NCBI RefSeq assembly: GCF_008843145.1
Contig: NZ_CP030265.1
Span: 2,280,001 to 2,344,000, forward strand
DNA from: Skermanella pratensis
GTDB lineage: Bacteria > Pseudomonadota > Alphaproteobacteria > Azospirillales > Azospirillaceae
Length of the DNA stretch: 64,000 nucleotides
Direction: 5' to 3'
The notes under the pieces are model-generated. The model saw nothing but the letters and a program-made list of their open reading frames with translations, ran no database searches and was not told the DNA's origin. Each line of letters opens with the position of its first letter. Positions within the stretch are counted from its first letter, which is position 1. A program made the position numbers and the translations under genes. Of the stretch, positions 46,843-56,357 are shown piece by piece.

Positions 46843-47016
46843 GATTATTTACCTCGCAATTGGGGGTTATCTGTTGTGGAGCGGAGAGTCGAAGGACGCG
46901 GATCGGTTGTCAAGGCGGTGCCGGGGGACCGCTCTGGCGGGCAGCCCGGCACCGGCTCGAAAGTGTTCGTTCCAGCCCCGGAACCATGCACCCGAGCGGT
47001 GGGTTATCCCATCGCG

Positions 47017-48270
47017 ATGCAGGATCTGTTGCTTCTCACTCCCCACATTCCCCACCCGGAGCAATCCGGTTCCTCGCAACGCGCCTGGCGTATGCTGCGG
47101 CATCTTTCGGGGCGCTATCGGGTCCATCTCGGCTGCTTCGCGGACGACTCGATCGACCGGCGGCAGGAAGGCTTTGTCCGCCAGTTCTGCCACAGCGTAT
47201 TCTTTGCCCGCGGTTGCCCGCCGGTAGCCAAGGGGCCGGGACCGGCGGGCCTGTTCGGATTCAACCGGCCTTTGCGGCCGGGCAGGGATGCGGGACTATC
47301 CATCTGGGTCGAGCGAATCTGGAGCGAGCGCCGTCCAACCCGTGTCCTGGCGCTCTGCGCCGCCATGGCGCCCTATGCCCTGATGCATCCCGACCTGCCG
47401 GCGCGCCGTGTCCTCGACCGTTCGGATATCGACGGCAGTCCCTGGGGAGAGGATTCCGCGACCGAACATTGGCGGCCCGCCCAGGGAATCTGGCGCTGGC
47501 TTCAGACCCGGGAACTGCGCGCGATGCTGCTTCTGGACCAGCACCGCCTGGCCTCCTGGGATGCCAGCCTGTTGAACTCGGCCCCGGCGGTTGCCAAACT
47601 CCGGCGATTGCTGCCCGAGGTCGCCGGCCGGATCCACCATGTTCCCGACGGCATCGATACCGTCCGGTTTGCGCCCAACGACGGCCGCTACGCCCCGCCG
47701 CTGCCGTTCGGCGGCCGCTCGATCCTGATGGCCGGCGCGCTGGACGGGCCGGCCGACGCCGAAGCGGCGAAGTGGTTCGCCGTCGAGGTCCTGCCCCGCG
47801 TGCGCGCCGTGGCGCCCGATTGCCGGCTGATCCTGGCGACCCGGGATCTCGGTTCCGGGCTGCCGCCACCCACGGCCTGTCCGGGCGTGACCCTGGCGAC
47901 CGGCGTCCGCGACATGCGCCCCTGGCTCGCCCATGCCGCCGTCGTCGTGGCGCCGTTCAGCCTGCCCAACCCCCGTCCGGTGCTGGAGGCCATGGCGATG
48001 GGGCGTCCCGTCGTCGCGACGCCGGGCGCGCTCGGCGGCCTCCGCGAACAGATCGAGCAGGATCTCTGGCTTGCCGCGGAGCCGGCGGACATTGCCGAAG
48101 CCGTACTCGCCGCCCTGTATCAACCGCTGGGGACCGCGGTCGGGCGGGCCGCCCGGGCCCGCGTCCTGGCATATCACTCCTGGGAAGCGGGGCTGGCACG
48201 GCTCGACGCGGTTCTCGAAGGGCGCGCCATGCCCTGCATCGAGCGGACCCGTCCGATGACCATGGGGTGA
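47017..48270 (+). CDS. Glycosyltransferase family 4 (TIGR03087-like)
   Basis: 417 residues from ATG 47017. N-terminal LLLLTPHIPHPEQSGSSQRAWRMLRHLSGRYRVHLGCFADD matches sugar transferases of the PEP-CTERM/EpsH-linked TIGR03087 type. The C-terminal donor-binding half shows HHVPDGIDTVRFAP, SLPNPRPVLEAMAMGRPVVATPGALGGL. It probably adds a sugar to an exopolysaccharide or lipid acceptor. The frame is open to 46351, but the earlier part overlaps the cytochrome c' gene and has no homology. No other exopolysaccharide gene is close. Confidence 0.82.
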   Translation: MQDLLLLTPHIPHPEQSGSSQRAWRMLRHLSGRYRVHLGCFADDSIDRRQEGFVRQFCHSVFFARGCPPVAKGPGPAGLFGFNRPLRPGRDAGLSIWVERIWSERRPTRVLALCAAMAPYALMHPDLPARRVLDRSDIDGSPWGEDSATEHWRPAQGIWRWLQTRELRAMLLLDQHRLASWDASLLNSAPAVAKLRRLLPEVAGRIHHVPDGIDTVRFAPNDGRYAPPLPFGGRSILMAGALDGPADAEAAKWFAVEVLPRVRAVAPDCRLILATRDLGSGLPPPTACPGVTLATGVRDMRPWLAHAAVVVAPFSLPNPRPVLEAMAMGRPVVATPGALGGLREQIEQDLWLAAEPADIAEAVLAALYQPLGTAVGRAARARVLAYHSWEAGLARLDAVLEGRAMPCIERTRPMTMG

Positions 48271-48501
48271 ACCGGCTGCGGCCCCTTTCCCGGGCAGAGG
48301 GCGGATTCAGCGGCATCTCGCCGCAGCTCTATCGTATGGCGGCCACCGGAATCGTATAGGCGGGCATTGCCGGTTCAGCCATGCTATAGCGCGGCCAGCG
48401 GGTGGTTACCGGGCGCCGGGGCAACTCGACCGGCGGATCTGCGGCCGGTTGCGGGCCATTGGACCGGACCGCCCTCCCGATAGGAGTAGAGGAGGCTTTC
48501 G

Positions 48502-48744
48502 GTGCCCAACAAGCAATTGCTTCACCTTGTTTTCGGCGGACAGCTGGTCAGCCCGGATTCGACCGAGTTCGTCGATCCGAACAAGCTTCACATCGTCGGC
48601 ATCTATCCGAACTATGCCGAGGCTTATAAGGCGTGGCGCGGTGCCGCGGCGGCCACCATCGACGATGCGCACATGCGCTATTTCATCGTCCACATGCACA
48701 GGTTCCTCGACCCCGCGAGCGATGGGGACGGGCACGCCCACTGA
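48502..48744 (+). CDS. DUF4170 protein
   Basis: 80 residues, GTG start after GGAGG. The sequence QLLHLVFGGQLVSPDSTEFVDPNKLHIVGIYPNYAEAYKAWRGAAAATIDDAHMRYFIVHMHRFLDP is characteristic of DUF4170, a small conserved alphaproteobacterial family without known function. Stands alone; followed by a hairpin terminator at 48881. Confidence 0.85.
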   Translation: MPNKQLLHLVFGGQLVSPDSTEFVDPNKLHIVGIYPNYAEAYKAWRGAAAATIDDAHMRYFIVHMHRFLDPASDGDGHAH

Positions 48745-48880
48745 CCGGCGGTTTTGGGCGTCGTCTGGTCGGCAACCCTGTGAGGGATGCCGGTGCCGCG
48801 GTGTTGTTAACCAAACCGCAAGAGATTGTGGAATAAGGTTAATACGCCCTAGCTGAGGGTGAGGCAAGTGTTCCCGACCT

Positions 48881-48920
48881 AGGGTGCGGCTGTCAGTCAT
48901 CTGGCGACGCACCCTTTCTT
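48881..48920 (+). terminator. Hairpin terminator after DUF4170
   Basis: AGGGTGCG (48881-48888) pairs with CGCACCCT (48908-48915), with a smaller inner pairing, and is followed by TTCTTTTCC. It ends the DUF4170 transcript and separates it from the next unit. Confidence 0.65.
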
Positions 48921-49007
48921 TTCCTTGTGCGGCCCCGAGTCTACCCGTGTTCTGCGACGAATGGGGCGTGACTTGCCATTCGTCCTGAAACGGTTCGTTA
49001 CATGAGA

Positions 49008-49124
49008 AATTTTTGGAACCCGGCAGGCAAAGGCGTGTTCCCAGTGCAATGGTGTGATTCCTCCCTGAACCGCCAGCCACTGCGAAGCCGCCATGCGGGT
49101 CCTATGCCCGCGGGCGGCTTTTTT
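49008..49124 (+). ncRNA. Candidate small RNA with its own terminator
   Basis: Between two terminators there is room for an independent transcript of about 115 bases. It could start near 49008 (TTGCCA at about 48974 and TTACAT at about 48999 as weak promoter boxes). It could form an internal GGAAC/GTTCC helix, expose CCTCCC in a probable loop, and end at the terminator at 49085. The CCTCCC anti-ribosome-binding-site sequence is common in alphaproteobacterial regulatory RNAs. No conserved protein is encoded. The 5' end and family are unknown. Confidence 0.3.
49085..49124 (+). terminator. Rho-independent terminator
   Basis: Stem AAGCCGCC (49085-49092) with GGCGGCTT (49113-49120), extended inside by GCGGG (49095-49099) with CCCGC (49107-49111), and directly followed by TTTT, which with the stem end gives six T in a row. 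No protein gene lies immediately upstream, which suggests a non-coding transcript. Confidence 0.85.
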
Positions 49125-49308
49125 ACCAACCGTCTTTCGTTCAGGCCTCTATCATTCAGGCTAGCATTCCCGCCGGTTTGCCGATGGTTCCTGGCAGTAT
49201 CCATGTGATATCATCGCGATCGCACCGTGTTTAGTATCTTCGAATTCGTGTCAAGGTTGCCGGGTCTTTCGGCTTCTGCAGTATTTCTTTAGTGGGCCGG
49301 ATTTGCCT

Positions 49309-49839
49309 ATGTCTGACGATGAGATTGACGCCCAGATTTTCCAGGGCATTCCGGAACACGAGCTTGACGACTTCGTGGCATGGCGCGACCGCGTGCGCGA
49401 CGCCAATATTTCCGCCAAGACCCTTCTGGCTACCGACTACCTGAACCATTTCAACGAGATCGTCATGCTGATCGAAATGGTTCCGGACATGCCAGACATG
49501 GTCGAGGACTGCCGGGCTTGGCATCCCAAGTCCTACCAGCAGCATTTCCGGGACAGCGGGTTCTCGGAGAAGGAACTGGCGATCGAGGCTTACGAGCATG
49601 TTCCGTCCAAGTTCCGCACCCCGTTCGAGGCGACGATCGCCCAGATGGATGCGGTGATCCTGTTCACGCTCGACCGCATGGAGACGGCCATCGCCGCCGA
49701 AGATGCCGACCGGCTTCGTTTCGATTGTTCGACTTCCGTCGAAATGCTTCACAAGATCATGCAAGTGGCGAACGGCATCATCCACGGCACCACCCACGTG
49801 ATGCAGCAGACCGAAATCGACGACTACATGGGCATATAG
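49309..49839 (+). CDS. Hypothetical protein, acidic and helical
   Basis: About 176 residues from ATG 49309 (an in-frame TTG lies at 49303). It is acidic and helical: DEIDAQIFQGIPEHELDDFVAWRDRVRDANISAKTLLATDYLNHFNEIVMLIEMVPDMPDMVEDCRAW, then FRDSGFSEKELAIEAYEHVPSKFRTPFEATIAQMDAVILFTLDRM. I do not recognise a family. It is followed after about 50 bases by the acyl-CoA ligase gene on the same strand, so it may belong to the same unit. Confidence 0.7.
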   Translation: MSDDEIDAQIFQGIPEHELDDFVAWRDRVRDANISAKTLLATDYLNHFNEIVMLIEMVPDMPDMVEDCRAWHPKSYQQHFRDSGFSEKELAIEAYEHVPSKFRTPFEATIAQMDAVILFTLDRMETAIAAEDADRLRFDCSTSVEMLHKIMQVANGIIHGTTHVMQQTEIDDYMGI

Positions 49840-49888
49840 CCAGCGGCAACCGGCGCTCCGGGGTCCGGTTGCCGGCCGTCATCCCGGC

Positions 49889-51592
49889 ATGGTACGACCA
49901 GTCATGTCCCAGACGAGCGGCAGCGGCGATCATCGCATTCCCGATCCCGATCCCGAACGCGGCGAGGCGGCCCCGTTCGATGCGTTCGCGCGGAACAGGC
50001 TGCCGCCGCGGAGCCAGTGGCCGGAGTTGATTTTCGACCAGCCGGAATACCGCTTCGACGGTCCGCTCAATATCGCCGTCGAACTGGTCGACCGCCATGT
50101 GCGCGAGGGCCGCGGATGCCGTCCGTGCCTGATCGAGGCTGAGTCGGGACGCACGACCACCTATGCCGAGCTGGCCTGCCGGGTCGACCGCATCGCCGGA
50201 GTGCTGACCGGCAGTTTCGGCCTCGTTCCCGGCAACCGCGTCCTGCTGCGTTCTCCCAATTCGCCTATGCTGGTGGCTTGCTGGCTGGCGGTCGCGAAGG
50301 CCGGCAGCATCGTCGTCCCGACGATGCCTTTGTTGCGGGCCCGTGAGCTGGGCATGATCTGCGCCAAGGCCGAGGTGCGGCTGGCGCTCTGCGACGACCG
50401 GCTGCTGCCGGAGCTGGCCGACCTGAATGCCGCCGGGATGGGTCCGGTGGTGTTGCCGTTCGGCGAGCTGGCGGACCGGATGGCGGAGCAACCACCCGTT
50501 TTCGAAGCCTGCGCGACCGACGCCGGCGATATCTGCCTGATCGCCTTCACGTCCGGGACCACGGGCAGTCCCAAGGCCGTCGTGCATTTCCAGCGCGACC
50601 TGATGGCCGTCACGGAAGGGCTTCCGCGCGAGATCCTGCACGCTGGGCCCGACGACGTATTCTGCGCCGGATCCTCGCTGGCCTTCACCTATGGTCTCGG
50701 CGCCGCGATCCTGTTTCCGCTGCGGCTCGGTGCGGCCAGTGTCCTGGTCGAGTCGGCGACACCCGAGGCACTGCTCGACGCGGTGGTCGAGCACGGCGTA
50801 TCACTGCTTTTCTCGGTGCCGACCGGCTATCGTGCCATGGCCGACCTGGGGCAGGGGCGGGCGTTTCCCACACTGCGTGCCTGTATTTCGGCGGCGGAGG
50901 CACTGCCGCGCCGGACCTTGGACGCCTGGCTCGCGGCGACCGGCCTGCCGATCATCGACACCATCGGCTCGACGGAGATGCTCCATACCTTCATGGCAAA
51001 TCCCCCCGGAGCGTTCCGCCCTGGAGCCACGGGGAAACCCTTGTCGGGATACAGGGCGATGGTTGTGGACGGGGAGTTCCGTACGCTTCCTGCCGGACAG
51101 GTCGGGCGCCTGGCGGTCCGAGGCCCGGTCGGCTGCCGATATCTCGACGACCCGCGACAGGCGGAATATGTCCAGCATGGCTGGAACATGCCCGGAGACG
51201 CCTTCCTGGTCGATGGCGACGGCTATTTCTGGTACCGGGGCCGCACCGACGACATGATCGTTTCCTCCGGATATAATATTTCCGGCGTGGAGGTCGAGGA
51301 GGTGCTTCTGGAGCATCCCGCCGTGCGCGAATGCGCGGTCGTCGCTTCGCCGGACGACCGGCGGGGAGCCGTTCCCAAGGCTTTCGTAGTGCTGTCCGAC
51401 GGCGTGCGGGGAGACCCCGAACTCGCGGCCGAACTTCAGGCTTTCGTGAGAAAAAACCTTGCGCGTTACAAATACCCGCGCTTGGTCGAATTCATGACCA
51501 CGTTGCCGCGGACTGAAACGGGCAAGATCCAGCGTTTCAAGCTCCGTGACCTGGAGCTGGAACGCGCGGCCGAGAGAACCTGCCATCTGTAG
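49889..51592 (+). CDS. Acyl-CoA ligase (benzoate/2-aminobenzoate-CoA ligase type)
   Basis: 567 residues of the ANL (AMP-forming) family. The adenylate-binding loop is IAFTSGTTGSPKAVVHFQRDLMAV, with IGSTEMLHTF (motif A5) and the catalytic lysine in ETGKIQRFKL. The HFxRDxxA sequence after the loop is typical of aryl-CoA ligases for benzoate or 2-aminobenzoate. Start at ATG 49889 (49904 is an alternative). It precedes the RpfG-like and RpfC-like genes on the same strand; RpfB, an acyl-CoA ligase, belongs to Rpf systems, but the sequence here looks aromatic-type. Substrate unknown. Confidence 0.85.
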   Translation: MVRPVMSQTSGSGDHRIPDPDPERGEAAPFDAFARNRLPPRSQWPELIFDQPEYRFDGPLNIAVELVDRHVREGRGCRPCLIEAESGRTTTYAELACRVDRIAGVLTGSFGLVPGNRVLLRSPNSPMLVACWLAVAKAGSIVVPTMPLLRARELGMICAKAEVRLALCDDRLLPELADLNAAGMGPVVLPFGELADRMAEQPPVFEACATDAGDICLIAFTSGTTGSPKAVVHFQRDLMAVTEGLPREILHAGPDDVFCAGSSLAFTYGLGAAILFPLRLGAASVLVESATPEALLDAVVEHGVSLLFSVPTGYRAMADLGQGRAFPTLRACISAAEALPRRTLDAWLAATGLPIIDTIGSTEMLHTFMANPPGAFRPGATGKPLSGYRAMVVDGEFRTLPAGQVGRLAVRGPVGCRYLDDPRQAEYVQHGWNMPGDAFLVDGDGYFWYRGRTDDMIVSSGYNISGVEVEEVLLEHPAVRECAVVASPDDRRGAVPKAFVVLSDGVRGDPELAAELQAFVRKNLARYKYPRLVEFMTTLPRTETGKIQRFKLRDLELERAAERTCHL

Positions 51593-51739
51593 GTTCGTTC
51601 CATTATCATTACGTGTCCAAAGATTGGTAACTTCCCGTCAAGAATGATTGGGTAGTGTGCATGCTGAGCGATGCCGCAGTGTCGGTTACGGGGTGTCGCG
51701 CGCTAGTTCCATGAGTCGTCCCGAGCCCATTGCGCACCT

Positions 51740-52543
51740 ATGCCCATCGTCGTCGTCGTGGACGATCGCCGCATCAATTTGAAGATCCTTTCAAAGCTGG
51801 CCGGATCGCTGGCCGCTGACATCATCGTCCACGCCTTTGCCGATCCGGTGGAAGCGCTGGACTGGACCGCATCCAACTGTCCCGACCTTTGCATCACCGA
51901 CTTCAAGATGCCGGTTCTGGACGGTGCCGCCTTCATCCGCCGTTTCCGGGCACAACCGGACCGCACGCATGTGCCGGTCGTGGTCGTCACCGCGTTCGAC
52001 GACGCCCGGCTTCGCCGCCAGGCGCTGGAGGCGGGCGCGGACGATTTTCTGCTCGGCCCGGTCGACCCGTTGGAGTTCCGCGCCAGGGTGCGGACCCTGC
52101 TGACGCTGAGGCGGCAGCATCTGTTGCTGCGCGGGCAGGGAGCGAGAGCAACCGTGGCTCGTTGTCGCGACCTCGTTGAAGTACTGGACACGGTACCGGC
52201 CATGGTCTCCGCTACTGGACCGGATGGAAGATACCAGTACGTCAACCGCACTTACGCGGCTGCGCTCGGTGTCACGGCGGAACGGGCGGTCGGGCGATCT
52301 CCTGCGGATCTGCTGCCGCGCGACGGCGGGACCCGTGCCATGGCGCTGGACCGGCGTGTGGCCGCGCGGGGCGAACCTATGACGCCGTTCGAGGAGGAGG
52401 TCGAGATGCCCGATGGCGTGTGCCGCACCCTGGTTACGCTCAAGACACCCGTGCGTGACCGGGCCGGCACCATCGTGCGAATCGTCACGGTATCGATGGA
52501 CGTGACCGCCCGTGCCCGCACCGGCGATGGAGAACAGGCATGA
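51740..52543 (+). CDS. Receiver-PAS protein, RpfG-like receiver
   Basis: 267 residues: receiver domain about 1-125 (VVVDDRRINLKILSKLAGSL, Asp in LCITDFKMPVLDG) then a PAS domain about 140-255. The receiver resembles that of RpfG: INLKxLSxLAxSL and PVEALxW are shared, and the usual Lys-Pro near the end reads LGPVDP, so the conserved lysine is absent. RpfG normally has an HD-GYP phosphodiesterase after the receiver; here a PAS domain stands in its place. Its stop overlaps the ATG of the RpfC-like gene (ATGA). The RpfG link is recalled similarity, not a search result. Confidence 0.78.
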   Translation: MPIVVVVDDRRINLKILSKLAGSLAADIIVHAFADPVEALDWTASNCPDLCITDFKMPVLDGAAFIRRFRAQPDRTHVPVVVVTAFDDARLRRQALEAGADDFLLGPVDPLEFRARVRTLLTLRRQHLLLRGQGARATVARCRDLVEVLDTVPAMVSATGPDGRYQYVNRTYAAALGVTAERAVGRSPADLLPRDGGTRAMALDRRVAARGEPMTPFEEEVEMPDGVCRTLVTLKTPVRDRAGTIVRIVTVSMDVTARARTGDGEQA

Positions 52544-54140
52544 CCGGGCAGATCCCGGACCAGACCATTGATCCCGATGGCGAACTCGACTTGCCGGCAC
52601 CTCCGCCAAGTCGGGTCCGGGGCCTGTTGCTTTCCATCGCCGCCGCCGGGCTGGGCTTGTCATCGGCCCTGGCGTTCCACGCCCTGTCCGGCGTCGACTC
52701 CCTGCTGATGCCGGCTCTGGCAGTCGTCCTGCTGACGGCTGGACCGGTCGGGACCGGATGGATCGCGTGGCGGCACACCCTGCGCGATGCATGGCGGGAG
52801 ATAACGTTCCGATGCGTGGACGAGGTCGTCCTGGCGATCCTGCGCATCCTGGGACTGACCGCCATGATGCTTTACGCCGCCGGTATCATGGCTCTTTCTC
52901 CCGTTCCGGAGGTTCAACGGCTGGAAGCCGCGATGCTGGTCCTCCAGGCAGGTTCCCTCGGCGGCTGGATCATCCTGCTCGACCTGCTCCGACGCAGGCA
53001 AGCCTGCCTGAAAAGGCGTATCGGCGCCGCTTGTGCCGACCTGGTTTGTGTGACCGCGCTATTGTGCCTGGGCGGTCCGCCGATGCAGGTCTGGATGTTC
53101 TGTTATCTTGGCATCGCGCTCGCCAGCGGTTTGGGCGATGGTCGGACTGGCCTGATCCTGACTTCCGCCGGCGGCGTCGCCGGACTTGCCGTGGTCGCGG
53201 CCTTCACGGGTGTTCTGTCCGAGACGCCGTTCCTGATCGTCGGAGTCGGAGTTGGGCTGCTGCTGTTGCCCGCCCAGTCGATCTTTCTGGCCGGCTCCGG
53301 CCTTGGCCGGACCATCGGCCCGCCGAAGAGGAGGTTCCGGATCCTTCTCGCGAGAACAGCCGATTCGGGTTGCGCAGCCTTCGCCGGCTGCTCGAACGTG
53401 CCGGACACACGTTACTCATCGCCGAGGACGGAAACACGGCCCTTGACCTGCTGCACAAGGGCGGCCTCGACGTCATGCTGCTCGACGTACAATTGCGAAA
53501 TCCCAATGCCCTCGACCTCGTCCGCATGTACCGTTTCATGCGCTCGGAGGACGCGCATCTGCCGATCGTGGGGCTGGTGCCCGGGCTGACAGATCCGGCC
53601 CGCAAGCGGTGCATCGCCGCAGGAATGAACGAGGTGCTGCCGGTACCGGTCGAGGAGTTCCGGCTGCTCGAAGCGGTCGACCGTCTCGGCGCGGCAGCGC
53701 TCAGCGCCCGCGAGGCTCTGGAAACGGGCGTGGTCGCGTCGATCTCGGCACATCCCCGCTTCTCCACCGTCGCCGAGCCCTGCATCGACGAGGATGCGCT
53801 TGACGCGCTCCAGTCGCTGGACCCCGACAATGGTTTTCTGGAGGACGTCATCGCGGTTTTCCTTGCCGATGGTGCCGAACTGATCGATGCGATGGTCAAG
53901 GCATTGAACGAGGGGGATGTGATCAGCTTCCGGGATCACGCCGACTCGCTGGGAAGCAGTTCCACCCACATAGGTGCGATCCGCCTTGTCAAGTTACTGG
54001 CCCGATGTCGCGACATGCCGACCAGAGGCTTCCGAGAGGAAGGCAACCAAAAAATGCTGCAGATCCAGGATGAGTTCAGGCGCGTCCGTACTGCATTGCA
54101 GAGTCATGTCTGGACCCTGCATCACAGCAACTTCAACTGA
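52540..54140 (+). pseudogene. RpfC-like membrane-receiver-HPt protein without kinase domain, apparent frameshift
   Basis: Two frames form one protein. The first (from 52540) holds about 8 hydrophobic segments like the RpfC membrane domain (RRIGAACADLVCVTALLCLGG, YLGIALASGLGDGRTGL, LLLPAQSIFLAG). It enters a receiver at RFRILLA, then the reading moves to another frame as ENSRFGLRSLRRLLERAGHTLLIAEDG. One missing G near 53349-53354 (GCG-GAG) explains the shift. The receiver keeps Asp (VMLLDVQL) but lacks the usual Thr and Lys. The C-terminal HPt-like domain reads HADSLGSSSTHIGA with Asp (codon 53943) where the phospho-His is expected. The histidine-kinase domain of RpfC is absent altogether. Confidence 0.72.
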
Positions 54141-54205
54141 CGGCGCTCCCTTGAAACAGAAGAACATTCGCTACCATTGCCGTGAGTTTCAAGCGGCAGC
54201 GGTTA

Positions 54206-55053
54206 CTACCGGAACCTGCTGAGGCGTAGGTTCCGTTTGCTCAACAAAGCGGGCAACCCGTGCCCGCCCAACCACTCGTACTCGACCCGGCGCTGCTCGA
54301 CCACCGGATCGACAGCTTTCAGGGCGTCGTCCGGAATGCCGGGGTGACACATTACCAGCCCGATACCGGCCTGCGGTCCAGGCAGATCCTCGACGAAGCG
54401 GTCCATCATCGCACCGAACGGCACGGGTCTGGAGAAATCATAAACACCGCGAAAACTGCTGTTGGTCGCAATCGTATGCTTCTGCGCAAGTTTGCGCAAG
54501 CGTCCAGACAACATTGAAATAAAAAAGGACTTGGGAATGGCTATTCCGCGCGTGATGATAGCGGGAACACTGTCATGACACGATCTTAAGTATGGGGTGA
54601 CCGCCATAGGGGAGTTCCCCTTCAGCCGGCCGGCCACTGCGCGGATCACCGCCTCCCGGACTGTCGGAAGCTGGTGGACATGCTGGTGGCCGTCGATGAA
54701 GGCCGGAAGACGGCCCAGTGCGGTCTCGAAAGCGTCGATCTGGCGGTTCAGTTCTGCATCGACCTCGCCCGCGTCCAGTCGGCGGCTGTACGCCAGCCGC
54801 ATCAGCGAGTCGAGGGAGGGCAGGCGGCCGCCGGGAGCGGTTCGGGCATGGGACCGATCGGCTGCTGGCTGGTCAGCGTCAGGTGCAGTCCCACGTCGAC
54901 CTGGTCGACATAAGGAAGCAGCCAAGTCGCGTGATCCCGCCAGAACGGTGTCAAGGTCATGCAACTGGTGGCCGACAGCCTCTCGCGGTCGATCAGGTCG
55001 CGGATCGCCGAACTGACCCCCGGCGACAAACCATAGTCATCGGCGCAGAGCAC
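54206..55053 (-). pseudogene. YdjC/HpnK-type carbohydrate deacetylase, apparent frameshift(s)
   Basis: Two frames give one YdjC/ChbG/HpnK protein. The first reads LCADDYGLSPGVSSAIRDLIDRE ... DVGLHLTLTSQQPIGPMPEPLP. The second continues PGGRLPSLDSLMRLAYSRRL ... FIDGHQHVHQLPTVREAV to the stop at 54206, with metal-binding ADD and HQHVHQLP. One missing base at about 54826-54836 explains the shift. The start is also unusual: GTG 55053 directly precedes LCADD, while family members begin about ten residues earlier. A second lost C in the C6 run at 55063-55068 would join an upstream GTG. Family enzymes deacetylate sugars or hopanoid precursors. Confidence 0.75.
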
Positions 55054-55340
55054 GAAAGGGGTGGGGGGCGTGTCGGCGGAGGGGGGAAAGCGGCGGTCAC
55101 GGTGTCAGCTGATCCGTACGGAGGGTGTGGTCGCGCGGCCAGAGATAGAAGCAAAGCCGCCCGGGGATTGCAACGTGGGTGGCTGCAAGGGCCTCTCCCG
55201 TCTTTTGCGATCCCTTGATGTTCCTCGGATACGATCCCGCCGACCGTTGCGCCGCTGGGCGCGGCGGGCGGCGTCTTGACCACGCCTATGGAAATGATCA
55301 TAAGTCGTAATCCAAAGGTGGTATGACGGGCAGGTGCATG

Positions 55341-56270
55341 ATGGACGGACGGAAGTTCCGGTTGGTCACCAGAAGCGACTTCGACGGCCTCGTCTGCGCG
55401 GTCCTTCTTCGGGAACTGGGCATGATCGAGGAGATCAAGTTCGTCCATCCCAAGGACATGCAGGACGGCGTGATCTCAATCGGTCCCCTGGATATCACCA
55501 CCAACCTGCCTTACGTGCCCGGCGTCCATCTGGCGTTCGACCACCATCTCAGCGAGACCAGGCGGATCGGCCAGCATTCCAACCATGTCATCGATCCCAA
55601 GGCGCCCTCGGCCGCCCGGGTCGTATACGACTACTATGGCGGGGCGGAAAGGTTCGCGGGGATCTCCGGGGAGATGATGAGGGCGGTCGATCAGGCGGAC
55701 TCGGCCGACTATGGGATCGACGACATCCTGCGCCCGGCCGGCTGGACGCTGCTGAACTTCCTGATGGATCCGAGGACCGGGCTCGGACGCTTCCGGGAAT
55801 TCCGGATCTCCAACTACCAGCTCATGATGGAACTGATCGACCGGTGCCGGGACCACGACATCGACGGCATCCTGGGTTTGCCCGACGTCGCCGAACGGGT
55901 CGAACTCTACTTTGACCAGGAAGCGCTCTTCAGGCAGCAGATCGCCCGCATCGCGGCGGTTCACCAGGACCTCGTCGTCCTGGATCTGCGGGCGGAGGAG
56001 ACCATTCACGCCGGGAACCGCTTCATGGTTTACGCGCTCTACCCGGACTGCAGGATTTCCATGCATGTCTTGTGGGGAGTCAAGCAGCAGAATACTGTGT
56101 TCGCTGTGGGCAAGTCGATCCTCGACCGCCGGTCGCCGATCGCCGTCGGGCCGCTCATGCTCGAGTATGGCGGCGGGGGCCATGCAGCGGCAGGAACATG
56201 CCAGGTGACCAACGACCGCGCCGATAGTGTGAAAAGCGAGTTGATAGACCGGCTTTCCAGGCGTAAATGA
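55341..56270 (+). CDS. DHH-family phosphoesterase (exopolyphosphatase-like)
   Basis: About 309 residues. N-terminal RLVTRSDFDGLVCAVLLRELGMIEEIKFVHPKDMQDGVISIGPLDIT and DHHLSETRRIG are the DHH active-site motifs binding metal. The C-terminal DHHA1 part ends MLEYGGGGHAAAGTCQV. The family includes exopolyphosphatases, cyclic-dinucleotide phosphodiesterases and nanoRNases, so the substrate is open. Starts in frame at 55323, 55338 and 55341; 55341 was chosen from spacing to AGG and to the conserved RLVTRSDFDG. Confidence 0.83.
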   Translation: MDGRKFRLVTRSDFDGLVCAVLLRELGMIEEIKFVHPKDMQDGVISIGPLDITTNLPYVPGVHLAFDHHLSETRRIGQHSNHVIDPKAPSAARVVYDYYGGAERFAGISGEMMRAVDQADSADYGIDDILRPAGWTLLNFLMDPRTGLGRFREFRISNYQLMMELIDRCRDHDIDGILGLPDVAERVELYFDQEALFRQQIARIAAVHQDLVVLDLRAEETIHAGNRFMVYALYPDCRISMHVLWGVKQQNTVFAVGKSILDRRSPIAVGPLMLEYGGGGHAAAGTCQVTNDRADSVKSELIDRLSRRK

Positions 56271-56357
56271 AACAAATTCTCGACACTTAGTGAATTATCA
56301 ACCTGTAGAGCTCAGAATGTGCATGTCCCATTGTGAAGCTTGAAGGACGGCACTTCG

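Noticed and set aside
49002..49208. 68-codon forward frame across the 49.1-kb terminator
   Set aside because: Runs through a strong Rho-independent terminator and has no recognised motif; a non-coding transcript fits better.
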